A DNA stretch of 39,128 bases from the NCBI GenBank assembly GCA_004322345.1, contig SCTQ01000029.1, forward strand, positions 1 through 39,128, read 5' to 3'. Shown in pieces: positions 1 to 13,367 of this stretch. The notes under the pieces are model-generated. The model saw nothing but the letters and a program-made list of their open reading frames with translations, did no database searches and had not been told where the DNA came from. The position numbers and the translations under genes are program-made. How positions within the stretch are numbered: position 1 is the first letter of the stretch; every line of letters starts with the position of its first letter. The DNA is from Aquabacterium sp. (GTDB lineage Bacteria; Pseudomonadota; Gammaproteobacteria; Burkholderiales; Burkholderiaceae_C).

Positions 1-658
1 CCAGAAGATTTCCGGCGCCAACCTGGCGCGCAACTGGGTGATGATTCCCCACGTCACCAACAACGACGAGGCCGACATCACCGAGCTGGAAGCCCTTCGT
101 GTCCAGCTCAACAAGGAAAACGAGAAGGCCGGCCTCAAGGTGACCATGCTCGCCTTCCTGATCAAGGCCAGCGTGGCCGCGCTGAAGAAGTTCCCGATCT
201 TCAATGCCTCGCTCGACGGCGAGGACCTGGTGCTCAAGCACTACTTCCACATCGGCTTCGCGGCGGATACGCCCAACGGGCTGGTGGTGCCGGTGATCCG
301 CGACGCGGACAAGAAGGGCGTGCTGGAACTGGCGCAGGAGACGGCGGACCTCGCCAAGGCCGCGCGCGACGGCAAGCTGACGCCGGCCCAGATGCAGGGC
401 GGCTGCTTCTCGATCAGCTCGCTGGGCGGCATCGGCGGCACCAGCTTCACGCCCATCATCAATGCGCCCGAGGTCGCCATCCTGGGCGTCAGCAAGTCGG
501 CCCACAAGCCGGTGTGGGACGGCCAGGCCTTCGTGCCGCGGCTGACCTTGCCACTGAGCCTGAGCTACGACCACCGCGTGATCGACGGCGCGGCCGCGGC
601 GCGCTTCAACGCGTATCTGACGCAACTGCTCGGCGACTTCCGCCGTGCCATCCTTTGA
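1..658 (+). CDS. aceF: Pyruvate dehydrogenase E2, dihydrolipoamide acetyltransferase (3' part)
   Basis: Partial gene: the frame is already open at base 2 and only the C-terminal ~218 residues are in the window. This is the trimeric catalytic core of E2, which moves acetyl groups from the lipoyl arm to CoA in the cytoplasmic pyruvate dehydrogenase complex. The catalytic HxxxDG signature is seen near the end ([10 protein letters not shown]), with the usual [13 protein letters not shown] stretch before it. The first bases read [12 protein letters not shown], a typical E2 entry to the catalytic domain. lpdA (E3) follows after 8 bases, giving the standard aceE-aceF-lpdA order. A 2-oxoglutarate dehydrogenase E2 (sucB) is the alternative; the lipoyl-Lpd downstream and the [12 protein letters not shown] wording favour the pyruvate complex. 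Lipoyl and E1/E3-binding domains lie outside the window. Confidence 0.93.
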   Translation, partial: QKISGANLARNWVMIPHVTNNDEADITELEALRVQLNKENEKAGLKVTMLAFLIKASVAALKKFPIFNASLDGEDLVLKHYFHIGFAADTPNGLVVPVIRDADKKGVLELAQETADLAKAARDGKLTPAQMQGGCFSISSLGGIGGTSFTPIINAPEVAILGVSKSAHKPVWDGQAFVPRLTLPLSLSYDHRVIDGAAAARFNAYLTQLLGDFRRAIL

Positions 659-666
659 GCCTTCCC

Positions 667-2463
<1,797 letters not shown>

Positions 2464-2471
2464 AAAAGCGA

Positions 2472-2493
2472 AGCCCCGGCCGGGGCCGGGGCT
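2472..2493. terminator. Hairpin between convergent lpdA and hppA
   Basis: A 22-base perfect inverted repeat (AGCCCCGGCC and its complement) fills most of the 56-base gap between the convergent lpdA and hppA stops. Read on the minus strand it is followed by TCGCTTTTC, so it looks best as the hppA terminator. On the plus strand it lacks a T tract but may still end lpdA transcripts. Confidence 0.6.
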
Positions 2494-2519
2494 GACGCAC
2501 GCGGGCGAGCGCCGAAGGA

Positions 2520-4670
2520 TCAGCGCTTGGCCGCCGGCGGCGGGGCTTGCGGGCGCACCGCATCCGCATGGGCCACCACTGCCGGCCGCTGCGGCGCAGC
2601 CGACACCGATGGCGCCGTGCTCACGGCTGCCGCGGGCAGGAGCGGAACGATCAGCAGCGCCACGATGTTGATGATCTTGATCAGCGGGTTCACTGCCGGC
2701 CCCGCGGTGTCCTTGTACGGGTCGCCCACGGTGTCGCCGGTCACCGCGGCCTTGTGGGCCTCGCTGCCCTTGCCGCCGTAGTGGCCTTCCTCGATGTACT
2801 TCTTCGCGTTGTCCCAGGCGCCGCCGCCGGTGCACATGGAGATGGCGACGAACAGGCCGGTGACGATGGTGCCCATCAGCAGGCCGCCCAGCGCCTCGGG
2901 GCCGAGGAAGATGCCCACCAGCACCGGCACCACCACCGGCAGCAGCGAGGGCACGATCATTTCCTTGATCGCAGCGCCGGTGAGCATGTCCACGGCCTTG
3001 CCGTAGTCGGGCTTGCCGGTGCCGTCCATGATCCCGGGGATCTCGCGGAACTGGCGGCGCACCTCCTCCACCACGGCGCCGGCCGAGCGGCCCACGGCCT
3101 CCATCGCCATCGCGCCGAACAGGTAGGGCACCAGGCCGCCGATGAACAGGCCGATGATCACGTAGTGGTTGGACAGGTCGAAGCGCACCGCATGGCCCGA
3201 GGCCTCCAGCGCATGCGTGTAGTCAGCGAACAGCACCAGCGCCGCCAGCCCGGCCGAGCCGATGGCGTAACCCTTGGTCACGGCCTTGGTGGTGTTGCCC
3301 ACGGCGTCCAGCGGATCGGTGATGGCGCGCACGCTGTCGGGCAACTCGGCCATCTCGGCGATGCCGCCGGCGTTGTCGGTGATGGGGCCGTAGGCGTCCA
3401 GCGCGACCACGATGCCGGCCATGCTGAGCATCGCGGTGGCCGCGATCGCGATGCCGTAGAGGCCCGCCAGCCAGAACGAGGCCAGGATGGCGATGCAGAC
3501 GAAGATCACCGGCCAGGCGGTGGACTTCATGCTCACGCCCAGGCCCGCGATGATGTTGGTGCCGTGGCCGGTGGTCGAGGCCTGCGCCACGTGGCGCACC
3601 GGCTTGTAGTCGGTGCCGGTGTAGTACTCGGTGATCCACACCAGGGCCGCCGTCAGCGCCAGGCCGACGACGGCGGAGGCGAAGAGCCGCCAGCGCGTGC
3701 CGTGCTCCAGCAGCGCGTCGTCCGGCATCACCGCCTGGGTGATGAACCAGAAGCCGATCAGCGACAGCACGCCGGCGACGATCAGGCCCTTGTACAGCGC
3801 CGGCATCACGTTCTTCATGCCCGGGGTGGCCTTGACGAAGAGCGAGCCGATGATGGAGCTGACGATGGACAGCCCGCCCAGCGCCAGCGGGTAGACCGCT
3901 GCCTCCACAGGGTAGGTGGTCACCAGCAGGGCGCCCAGGACCATGGTGGCGATGAGCGTCACCGCGTAGGTCTCGAACAGGTCGGCGGCCATGCCGGCGC
4001 AGTCGCCGACGTTGTCGCCCACGTTGTCGGCGATCACGGCAGGGTTGCGCGGGTCGTCCTCGGGGATGCCGGCCTCGACCTTGCCGACGAGGTCCGCGCC
4101 GACGTCCGCGCCCTTGGTGAAGATGCCGCCGCCCAGCCGCGCGAAGATGGAGATCAGCGAGGCACCGAAGGCCAGGCCCATCAACGGCTTGAGCCTGTGC
4201 GAGAGGTCCGCGCCGTCACCTGCCAGCACCCAGAAGAAGAGGGTGACGCCCAGCAGCCCCAGCCCGACCACCAGCATGCCGGTGATCGCGCCGCCCTGGA
4301 AGGCGATGTTCAGCGCCTCGTTCATGCCCTTGGTGGCCGCCTGCGCGGTGCGCACGTTGGCACGTACCGAGACGTTCATGCCGATGAAGCCGCACGCGCC
4401 CGAAAGCACGGCGCCGACGACGAAGGCCAGGGCGGTGGGCCAGCCCAGCGCGGCGAAGATCGCCACGGCCAGCACCACGCCGACGATGCCGATGGTGCGG
4501 TATTGCCGTCCCAGGTAGGCCGATGCGCCCTGCTGGATCGCCGCGGCGATCTCCTGCATGCGCGGGGAGCCGGCATCCTGCTTGAGGATCCAGCCGCGGG
4601 CGACCAGTCCGTAGACGACGGCGAGCACGCCGCAGGCCAGCGCGAAATACAGCGCCAAAGAGGTGGACAT
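2520..4670 (-). CDS. hppA: Membrane-bound proton-translocating pyrophosphatase (K+-independent type)
   Basis: 716 aa integral membrane pump with about 16 hydrophobic segments that couples PPi hydrolysis to proton export. The PPi-binding signature [11 protein letters not shown] (189-199), NVGDNVGD (216-223) and the conserved [20 protein letters not shown] near the C-terminus are all present. The position that separates K+-dependent from K+-independent pumps is Lys here (GNTTK, K462), which by family knowledge marks the K+-independent class. ATG 4670 is chosen because a strong AGGAAGGAG ribosome site precedes it and the family N-terminus (membrane segment) begins there; the frame stays open 57 codons upstream without homology character. 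After the usual end ([10 protein letters not shown], ~680) there is an unusual ~36-residue Ala/Pro-rich tail. Divergent from ppa, which hydrolyses the same substrate in solution. Confidence 0.96.
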   Translation of the reverse strand: MSTSLALYFALACGVLAVVYGLVARGWILKQDAGSPRMQEIAAAIQQGASAYLGRQYRTIGIVGVVLAVAIFAALGWPTALAFVVGAVLSGACGFIGMNVSVRANVRTAQAATKGMNEALNIAFQGGAITGMLVVGLGLLGVTLFFWVLAGDGADLSHRLKPLMGLAFGASLISIFARLGGGIFTKGADVGADLVGKVEAGIPEDDPRNPAVIADNVGDNVGDCAGMAADLFETYAVTLIATMVLGALLVTTYPVEAAVYPLALGGLSIVSSIIGSLFVKATPGMKNVMPALYKGLIVAGVLSLIGFWFITQAVMPDDALLEHGTRWRLFASAVVGLALTAALVWITEYYTGTDYKPVRHVAQASTTGHGTNIIAGLGVSMKSTAWPVIFVCIAILASFWLAGLYGIAIAATAMLSMAGIVVALDAYGPITDNAGGIAEMAELPDSVRAITDPLDAVGNTTKAVTKGYAIGSAGLAALVLFADYTHALEASGHAVRFDLSNHYVIIGLFIGGLVPYLFGAMAMEAVGRSAGAVVEEVRRQFREIPGIMDGTGKPDYGKAVDMLTGAAIKEMIVPSLLPVVVPVLVGIFLGPEALGGLLMGTIVTGLFVAISMCTGGGAWDNAKKYIEEGHYGGKGSEAHKAAVTGDTVGDPYKDTAGPAVNPLIKIINIVALLIVPLLPAAAVSTAPSVSAAPQRPAVVAHADAVRPQAPPPAAKR

Positions 4671-4755
4671 CGTCGGGTCTCCTTCCTTGCTCGGTGGGAG
4701 TGATGCGCCGGCACCGGTGCTGCTGCCCCGGAGATCGTGCCGGAATCGCCAGGGC

Positions 4756-4784
4756 ATCCTAGGGACGCCCCCCCGCCATGGCAA
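4756..4784 (-). promoter_or_regulatory. Sigma70 promoter for hppA
   Basis: On the minus strand TTGCCA (-35, 4784-4779), a 17-base spacer and TAGGAT (-10, 4761-4756) make a near-consensus sigma70 promoter. Transcription would start near 4749, giving a leader of about 79 bases before the hppA ATG. Confidence 0.6.
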
Positions 4785-4851
4785 TTGCGCTGCGTGGGTG
4801 TTTACCTGGGCTGTGCAGGCAGGGGCCGGGATGGCAGACACGCGCGCCAGA

Positions 4852-4857
4852 TAAACT
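4852..4857 (+). promoter_or_regulatory. Candidate -10 for ppa
   Basis: TAAACT within AGATAAACTCC lies about 42 bases before the ppa ATG and resembles -10 boxes of this group. No good -35 is visible at 16-18 bases, so the call is tentative. Confidence 0.3.
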
Positions 4858-4898
4858 CCGGGGCTGTCGTTCCACCCGCATCAATGACCCCGCACACC

Positions 4899-5438
4899 AT
4901 GAGCCTGCACAACGTCACCCCCGGCGCCAAGGCGCCCGAGCAGTTCAACGTCATCATCGAGATCCCGATGAACGCCGACCCGATCAAGTACGAGGTCGAC
5001 GAGGAAAGCGGCGCGCTGTTCGTCGACCGCTTCATGGGCACGGCGATGCACTATCCCTGCAACTACGGCTATGTGCCGCAGACCCTGGCCGCCGACGGCG
5101 ACCCGGTGGACGTGCTGGTCATCACCCCCTTCCCGCTGATCCCCGGCGTGGTGGTCACCTGCCGCCCCATCGGCATCCTAAAGATGGAAGACGAGGCGGG
5201 CGGCGACTCCAAGCTGCTGGCCGTGCCCATCGACAAGATCCTGCCGATCTACAAGCACTGGCAGAAGCCCGAGGACCTCAACGAGCTGCACCTCAAGCGC
5301 ATCCAGCATTTCTTCGAGCACTACAAGGACCTGGAGCCCGGCAAGTGGGTGAAGGTGCAGGGCTGGGACGGCGTGGACGCCGCCCGCAAGGAAGTGGCCG
5401 AAGGCATCGAGGCCTTCAAGAAGGCGCAGAAGAAGTAA
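4899..5438 (+). CDS. ppa: Soluble inorganic pyrophosphatase (family I)
   Basis: 179 aa cytoplasmic Mg-dependent enzyme hydrolysing PPi to two phosphates, pulling biosynthetic reactions forward. The family I core is complete: EIP..ADPIKYE (substrate and metal residues), [11 protein letters not shown], the acidic metal signature DGDPVDVLV, and the C-terminal KWVKVQGW. Length matches the 175-180 aa of bacterial family I enzymes. Two in-frame ATGs exist (4884 and 4899); 4899 (MSLHNV) is preferred because relatives begin MSxxNV. Neither has a clear ribosome site. It is divergent from hppA, so a soluble and a membrane pyrophosphatase are set back to back. Confidence 0.96.
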   Translation: MSLHNVTPGAKAPEQFNVIIEIPMNADPIKYEVDEESGALFVDRFMGTAMHYPCNYGYVPQTLAADGDPVDVLVITPFPLIPGVVVTCRPIGILKMEDEAGGDSKLLAVPIDKILPIYKHWQKPEDLNELHLKRIQHFFEHYKDLEPGKWVKVQGWDGVDAARKEVAEGIEAFKKAQKK

Positions 5439-5456
5439 TCCGCTTCGCGCAACGAG

Positions 5457-5482
5457 AAAGCCGGCCCGAGGGCCGGCTTTTT
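5457..5482 (+). terminator. Rho-independent terminator of ppa
   Basis: AAAGCCGGCCC, a two-base centre, then GGGCCGGCTTT and further T residues, 18 bases after the ppa stop. An 11-bp stem with a T-tract; the A-rich left arm also lets it work for the minus-strand gene that ends at 5503. Confidence 0.88.
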
Positions 5483-5502
5483 CCATGGGCGCCGCGGCGG
5501 GC

Positions 5503-6447
5503 TCAGATCGTCGCGAACGAGGTGGCCGCCACGTCCAGCCGCTTGGTCAGCAGGCCGCTGTCCAGGTAGAAGTCGGCGCTCCTTTGCTGCTCGGCGACCA
5601 CCGACGCGTCGATCTTCACGTCGTGCGTGCGGCGGCGGCTGGCCGACAGCCGCGCTGCCTGCAGCGGGATGCCGATGATGCGCGACAGCGTGGCCGCGTA
5701 TTCGTCTGGATGCTGGATCCCCCACTGCTGGGCGCGCGCCACGCGCGAGCGGAAGTCCACCAGGATGTCGCGCTTGTCGCGCAGCGCGGTTTCGGTGGCG
5801 GCGGTGTAGCCCAGGCCGGACCACAGGCCGCGGCCGCTGGCGATGACCTTCAGGCCGTCCATCGTCTCCGCCACCGCGGTATACGGTTCCCAGGTGGCCC
5901 AGGCGTCGACTGCGCCGGATACCAGGGCCAGCTTGGCCTCGGGCGGCGCCAGGAAGCGGAACTGCGCGTCGGTGGGTTTTAACCCGGCAGCGGCCAGCGT
6001 GCGCAGCGCGACGTAGTGGCCGATGGAGCCGCGGTTGGTGGCGATGCTCCTGCCCTTGAGCTGGGCCCCGCCGGTGATGCCGGAGTCGGGCTTCACGATG
6101 ATCGCGGTGCCATAGGGATCGCTCTTGCTCGCCGCGAAGGCGCGGATGCGCACGCCCTGGGCCACGGCGAAGATCAGCGGGGCGTCGCCGATGGGGCCGA
6201 TGTCCACGGCCTCGGCGTTCAGTGCTTCGGCCAGGGGCGCGGCGGCGGGGAACTCGGTCCAGCGGATGTCGTAGTCCAGGTCCTTCAGCTCGCCGGCGGC
6301 GTCCAGCAGCGCATGCAGGTTGCCTTTCTGGTCGCCCGCGCGCAACTCGGGGCGCTTGGCGGCGCGCACGAGGGCAGGGGCGAAGAGGGCGGCTGCCGCG
6401 CCCAGCGCAAGCAGGCGACGGCGGGTGGGGGTACGGGTTTCGCTCAT
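5503..6447 (-). CDS. Tat-exported sulfonate/nitrate/taurine-type ABC substrate-binding protein
   Basis: 314 aa periplasmic binding protein of the SsuA/NMT1 family, which captures aliphatic sulfonates or similar small anions for an ABC importer. The N-terminus has a twin-arginine-type signal (TRRRLLALG at 8-16, hydrophobic stretch, cleavage near A29), and the mature part shows family features such as IGPIGDAPLIFAVAQG, LKGRSIATNRGS and DAWATWEPY. ATG 6447 is the only start that includes the signal peptide. The normal partners (membrane permease SsuC and ATPase SsuB) and a desulfonating monooxygenase are absent on both sides, so it is an orphan in this neighbourhood; partners may be encoded elsewhere. 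The actual ligand cannot be told from sequence. Confidence 0.85.
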   Translation of the reverse strand: MSETRTPTRRRLLALGAAAALFAPALVRAAKRPELRAGDQKGNLHALLDAAGELKDLDYDIRWTEFPAAAPLAEALNAEAVDIGPIGDAPLIFAVAQGVRIRAFAASKSDPYGTAIIVKPDSGITGGAQLKGRSIATNRGSIGHYVALRTLAAAGLKPTDAQFRFLAPPEAKLALVSGAVDAWATWEPYTAVAETMDGLKVIASGRGLWSGLGYTAATETALRDKRDILVDFRSRVARAQQWGIQHPDEYAATLSRIIGIPLQAARLSASRRRTHDVKIDASVVAEQQRSADFYLDSGLLTKRLDVAATSFATI

Positions 6448-6540
6448 GGGGCTGCCACGCTAAGCCGGCAGCCGCGCGATCACAACTGACCAATGCGGAT
6501 AAGCAAATCAGCAAGCTGCGGCGAGTCGCGTATCGGCCAG

Positions 6541-6568
6541 AAACGAAACAGGGCGCCGAAGCGCCCTG
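6541..6568 (-). terminator. Terminator of the 159-aa hypothetical gene
   Basis: On the minus strand CAGGGCGC, a TTCG tetraloop and GCGCCCTG are followed by TTTCGTTT, 28 bases after the stop of the gene ending at 6597. An 8-bp GC stem with the very stable UUCG loop is a classic terminator. Confidence 0.8.
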
Positions 6569-6596
6569 GACATCCGCAGGGTGGGAGGGCCGTGGA

Positions 6597-7076
6597 CTAC
6601 CAGGGCACCGTGCGCGCGCCGAAGCTCGACGGGCGGCCGCTCTGCGCCACGCGCATCGGGAAATGGGCGTTCAGGCTGGCCAGGCGGGACTGGGCTTCCG
6701 TCTCGCCCAGGCGGCGGGACACGACGTCGAAGGTCTCGGCGCGCAGGTGCCACAGCTCGCGCAGCGAGCGGGCGCGGGCGATGCGGTCGCGCAGCGTGTC
6801 GACCACAGCGTCCTCCACGTCGGCCACCGCACCGAGGAACTCACCGCGCACGTAGTGCAGCTGCGGGAAAGGGCGCTCGGCGGGACTGTCATGCAGGTCC
6901 TGGCCGGTCAGCGTCTGCCAGAACGCTCCCAGGCGTTGCTGCCAGGTGGGGCGGGCAGTGGTGAAGATCTGCGGCGGGCAGACGACCAGGTGCGGGCCGC
7001 GCTGCTCGTTGCGAACCACTTGCAGCGGCGCGGGGCCGTCGGCATCGGGATGAAGGCCCGAAACGAAAAACTGCAT
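6597..7076 (-). CDS. Hypothetical protein, 159 aa, cytoplasmic
   Basis: I do not recognise a family. It starts at ATG 7076 behind a good ribosome site (CAGGAG, 6 bases before) and ends just before a strong UUCG terminator, so it is a genuine gene rather than a shadow. The protein has no signal peptide or membrane segment. The N-terminal half is mixed (MQFFVSGLHPDADGPAPLQV), and the middle is helical and charged (about 80-135: VEDAVVDTLRDRIARARSLRELWHLRAETFDVVSRRLGE would be amphipathic helices). No catalytic motif or cysteine cluster is clear. The neighbours, an orphan binding protein and carA on the other strand, do not suggest a role. Confidence 0.75.
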   Translation of the reverse strand: MQFFVSGLHPDADGPAPLQVVRNEQRGPHLVVCPPQIFTTARPTWQQRLGAFWQTLTGQDLHDSPAERPFPQLHYVRGEFLGAVADVEDAVVDTLRDRIARARSLRELWHLRAETFDVVSRRLGETEAQSRLASLNAHFPMRVAQSGRPSSFGARTVPW

Positions 7077-7369
7077 GGTGGTCTCCTGGCGGTCTGGCGG
7101 GGTTCTGGGGACGTCTGCGATTCACACAGGTATCGGCTTGTGACCCGCCTGCTTGAGCCATGAGCATGAGGTGAATCCGGGCGCTATTCCCGGCTTTGGA
7201 CACCAGCGTGTCCCGGGCTCAGGGTATACTCGCGGGCTTTATTTTTCACCCCCACACGCCTAGCGCCTAGCGATCGTTTCCTCTGCGACGCAGCATGCAT
7301 GCCACCGCCTTGAAGCAGCGGGGGCGCGTGCGACCGGAGCTGGGTGTGGCCTAAACGGAGAACGACACC
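7077..7369. other. Intergenic region upstream of carA
   Basis: 293 bases between two divergent genes with no supportable coding sequence. It holds a small hairpin (CCGGG at 7178-7182 with CCCGG at 7190-7194), the inverted repeat at 7198-7213 and the carA -10. The remaining ~135-base carA leader shows no motif I can name. Confidence 0.6.
7198..7230 (+). promoter_or_regulatory. carA promoter region with inverted repeat
   Basis: TATACT at 7225-7230 is a good -10, placing a start near 7237 and a leader of ~133 bases. There is no consensus -35 at the right distance. Instead a perfect inverted repeat, GGACAC-CAGC-GTGTCC (7198-7213), covers the -35 zone and could be an operator for a pyrimidine, arginine or purine regulator. 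The repeat is seen; its function is inferred. Confidence 0.5.
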
Positions 7370-8564
7370 GTGCTGCCGCAACTTCCCCAGGCCATCCTGG
7401 CGCTCGCAGACGGCTCGATCTTCATCGGAACGTCGATCGGCGCGGCCGGTCGCACGACCGGCGAAGTGGTGTTCAACACCGCGCTCACCGGCTACCAGGA
7501 AATCCTCACGGACCCGAGCTATTGCCGGCAGATCGTCACCCTGACGTATCCGCACATCGGCAACGTCGGTGTGAATCCGCAGGATGCCGAGTCCGAGAAG
7601 ATCCAGGCCGCCGGGCTGGTCATCAAGGACCTGCCTGTCCTGGAGTCCAACTTCCGACGGACCCAGACCCTTGCGCAGTACCTGCAGGAGCAGGGCACGG
7701 TGGCCATTGCCGGCATCGACACCCGCAAGCTGACCCGCGTCCTGCGCACGCACGGCGCGCAGAACGGCTGCATCCTCGGCCTGCCCGCGGGCCAGGCGGT
7801 GACCCAGGCGCATATCGACGAAGCCCTGCGCGAAGCCAAGGGCGCGCCCAGCATGGCCGGCCTGGACCTGGCCAAGGTGGTCAGCACCGGGAAGGTCTAC
7901 CCCTGGATCGAGACCGAGTGGCGCCTGGCCCAGCCCGGCGGCAAGCCCGGCTTCGGCCAGCAGACGGCCGCTCGTTTCCACGTCGTCGCCTTCGACTTCG
8001 GCATCAAGCGCAACATCCTGCGCATGCTGGCCGAGCGCGGCTGCAAGGTCACCGTGGTGCCCGCCCGCACGACGGCGGCCGAAGTGCGCAACTTCCATCC
8101 CGACGGCGTCTTCCTGAGCAACGGCCCCGGCGACCCCGAGCCCTGCGACTACGCGATCGCCGCCGCGCGCGAGCTGATCGACGACGGCTACCCCACCTTC
8201 GGCATCTGCCTGGGCCACCAGATCATGGCCCTGGCCTCGGGCGCCAAGACCTTCAAGATGAAGTTCGGCCACCACGGCGCGAACCATCCGGTGAAGGACC
8301 TGGACAACGGCCGCGTCAGCATCACCAGCCAGAACCACGGCTTCGCGGTGGACGAGAAGACGCTGCCCGCCAACCTGCGCGCGACGCACGTCAGCCTCTT
8401 CGACGGCACGCTGCAGGGCCTGGCCCGCACCGACCGCCCCGCCTTCTGCTTCCAGGGCCACCCGGAGGCCTCTCCGGGCCCGCACGACATCGGCTATCTC
8501 TTCGACCGCTTCACCGCCCTCATGCAGGAACGCACCGCCGCCACCGCCAAGACTGGAGCTCTGA

Positions 8565-8572
<8 letters not shown>
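7370..8572 (+). CDS. carA: Carbamoyl phosphate synthetase small (glutaminase) subunit
   Basis: 400 aa class I glutamine amidotransferase that releases ammonia from glutamine and passes it to CarB for carbamoyl phosphate synthesis (arginine and pyrimidine pathways). The N-terminal CPSase domain ([25 protein letters not shown]) and C-terminal amidotransferase are intact. The triad is C280 (FGICLGHQ) with H364 and E366 (GHPEASPGP). The start is GTG 7370, with GGAG ten bases before and the standard family N-terminus; no ATG fits. The stop overlaps the carB start by 8 bases, so the two are translationally coupled. Confidence 0.97.
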
Positions 8573-11840
<3,268 letters not shown>

Positions 11841-11861
11841 ACTTCCCCGAATGGGACGTAG

Positions 11862-11901
11862 ACCGCCGCCCCGCGCAAGCGGGAGCGGCGGTTGATTTTT
11901 T
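11862..11901 (+). terminator. Terminator/attenuator hairpin before greA
   Basis: ACCGCCGC..CCGC, loop GCAA, GCGG..GCGGCGGT, then TTGATTTTTT. The T tract ends 13 bases before the greA ATG, and the greA ribosome site follows directly. It can end carAB transcription, but any promoter inside the carB end (a TAGACT sits at 11838-11843 over the carB stop) would place this hairpin in the greA leader. Confidence 0.82.
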
Positions 11902-11914
11902 AGAGGACGAGACA

Positions 11915-12391
11915 ATGAGCACCATTCCGCTGACCAAGCGCGGCGCAGAGAAACTCAAGGAAGAACTGCATCGTCTGAAGACCGTGGAGCGCCCGGCCGT
12001 GATCAATGCGATCGCCGAGGCGCGTGCCCAGGGTGACCTGTCCGAGAACGCCGAGTACGACGCTGCGAAGGACAAGCAGGGCTTCATCGAAGGCCGCATC
12101 CTGGAGATCGAAGGCAAGCTGGCCGCAGCCCAGATCATCGACCCGTCCGGTCTGGACGCCGGCGGCCGCGTGGTCTTCGGCGCCACCGTGGACCTGGAGG
12201 AGGAAGACTCCGGCGAGGCCGTGACCTACCAGATCGTCGGTGACGACGAGGCCGACCTGAAGCAGGGCCTGATCTCGATCAGCTCGCCGATCGCGCGAGC
12301 GCTGATCAGCAAGGAGGCCGGCGACGTGGCCGAGGTCCGCGCGCCGGGCGGCCTCAAGCGCTACGAGATCGTCGAAGTCCGCTACGACTAA
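11915..12391 (+). CDS. greA: Transcription elongation factor GreA
   Basis: 158 aa factor that enters the RNA polymerase secondary channel and stimulates cleavage of backtracked RNA. The N-terminal antiparallel coiled coil (about 1-75) carries the tip DLSENAEYD with acidic D41 and E44, which hold the catalytic Mg2+. The C-terminal FKBP-like domain (80-158) is complete and ends [10 protein letters not shown]. Length is exactly that of typical GreA. ATG 11915 follows AGAGGACGA. It lies 74 bases after carB with a strong terminator between, an arrangement that invites attenuation. Confidence 0.97.
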   Translation: MSTIPLTKRGAEKLKEELHRLKTVERPAVINAIAEARAQGDLSENAEYDAAKDKQGFIEGRILEIEGKLAAAQIIDPSGLDAGGRVVFGATVDLEEEDSGEAVTYQIVGDDEADLKQGLISISSPIARALISKEAGDVAEVRAPGGLKRYEIVEVRYD

Positions 12392-12416
12392 GCGGCGCCC
12401 TCAGGAAGATCGCGTC

Positions 12417-12860
12417 TTGCTCCAACGCACCGAAACCGTGCTGGCCGGGTTGTGGGCCGGCCTGTTGCTGGGCATCGCCGCCATTGCCGCGCCGTCGGCC
12501 TTCGCCGCGCTCGACGGCGCACGCGAACAGGCCGGCCAGGTGGTGCGGGTGATCTTCGCCGCCGAGGCCCGCGCCAGCCTGGTGTTCGCCATCGTGCTGT
12601 TCGTGATCGAGCGCCGTCTGGCCGAGCAGCGGGCGCAGTCGGGGCAGGGCTCGCGCATCTCCGCCGAGCTGCTGCTGCCGCTGGGCGCGCTGTTCTGCGT
12701 GGTGCTGGGGTATTTCGCGCTGCAGCCGCTGATGGAGGAGGCGCGCACGGGGGCGGGCAAGTACAGCTTCGGCGCCTTGCATGCCACGTCCACGGTGTTC
12801 TATGGCATCAAGACCTTGCTGGTGCTGGTCCTGGCATGGCGGGCCAGCGGCAAGCGCTGA
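12417..12860 (+). CDS. DUF4149 family inner membrane protein
   Basis: 147 aa with four hydrophobic segments: about 8-32, 45-62, 80-101 and 122-139, the DUF4149/TMEM205-like pattern in betaproteobacteria. It starts at TTG 12417 behind AGGAAG (spacing 8); there is no in-frame ATG at the N-terminus, and the first membrane segment needs this start. It follows greA by 25 bases, so it is likely co-transcribed with it. The function of the family is not known. The charged loop between segments 2 and 3 (ERRLAEQRAQSGQ) is probably cytoplasmic. Confidence 0.8.
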   Translation: MLQRTETVLAGLWAGLLLGIAAIAAPSAFAALDGAREQAGQVVRVIFAAEARASLVFAIVLFVIERRLAEQRAQSGQGSRISAELLLPLGALFCVVLGYFALQPLMEEARTGAGKYSFGALHATSTVFYGIKTLLVLVLAWRASGKR

Positions 12861-12872
12861 CCCCGCGGGCTC

Positions 12873-13346
12873 TCACTCCGGTGCGCGCTTCTTGCTGCTG
12901 ACGACCCGGTTCTTCGTGCGCTTGATCTGGCCGCCGGCCGTCACGCGCTGGTTGCCGAAGACCTGGACCTTCTTGACCATCGGGCGGTGGTTTCCGCTCT
13001 TGGAATACTTGAGGATCTTGACCGTACGCGGCCCCGGCTTGCGGTCCTCGTCCTCGACCTTCGCTTTCTCGGGGACCGGGCGCCAGAGCACCAGCAGCTT
13101 GCCGATGTGCTGGATGGGCGCGGCGTCGAGCTTGTCGCAGAGTTCGGCCAAGGCGGCCTCGCGCGCCTGCCGGTCGTCGGACAGCACGCGGATCTTGATC
13201 AGGCCGTGCGCCTTGAGGGCGGCGTCGGCTTCCTTGGTGACGGCCGGAGTCAGGCCGTCGTTGCCGATCATCACGACGGGGTCGAGGTGATGGGCTGCGG
13301 CACGGTGCGTCTTGCGCTGTGCCGGGGTCAACTGGATTGCAGGCAT
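12873..13346 (-). CDS. yhbY: YhbY/CRS1-CRM RNA-binding protein, ribosome assembly
   Basis: 157 aa. The first ~97 residues are a CRM domain, which in E. coli YhbY binds the 50S precursor: [31 protein letters not shown] and, further on, HGLIKIRVL. The C-terminal ~60 residues are a basic extension ([20 protein letters not shown]... KRTKNRVV) longer than the ~97-aa E. coli protein and likely adds RNA contacts. ATG 13346 is chosen because the family begins MPxIxLTPxQR; the open frame continues upstream only as antisense of rlmE. It is divergent from rlmE with 21 bases between start codons, the same pairing as in E. coli. Confidence 0.92.
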   Translation of the reverse strand: MPAIQLTPAQRKTHRAAAHHLDPVVMIGNDGLTPAVTKEADAALKAHGLIKIRVLSDDRQAREAALAELCDKLDAAPIQHIGKLLVLWRPVPEKAKVEDEDRKPGPRTVKILKYSKSGNHRPMVKKVQVFGNQRVTAGGQIKRTKNRVVSSKKRAPE

Positions 13347-13367
13347 AAGCCGGATTATCGACGCACG

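Noticed and set aside
2547-4703. 718-codon plus-strand open frame opposite hppA
   Set aside because: His/Gln/Arg/Gly-rich composition, no domain character, fully antisense to the well-supported hppA gene; a high-GC shadow frame.
4711-4720. GCACCGGTGC palindrome in the hppA-ppa region as an operator
   Set aside because: A 10-base GC palindrome is expected by chance in DNA of this composition and it lies in the hppA leader; nothing else supports it.
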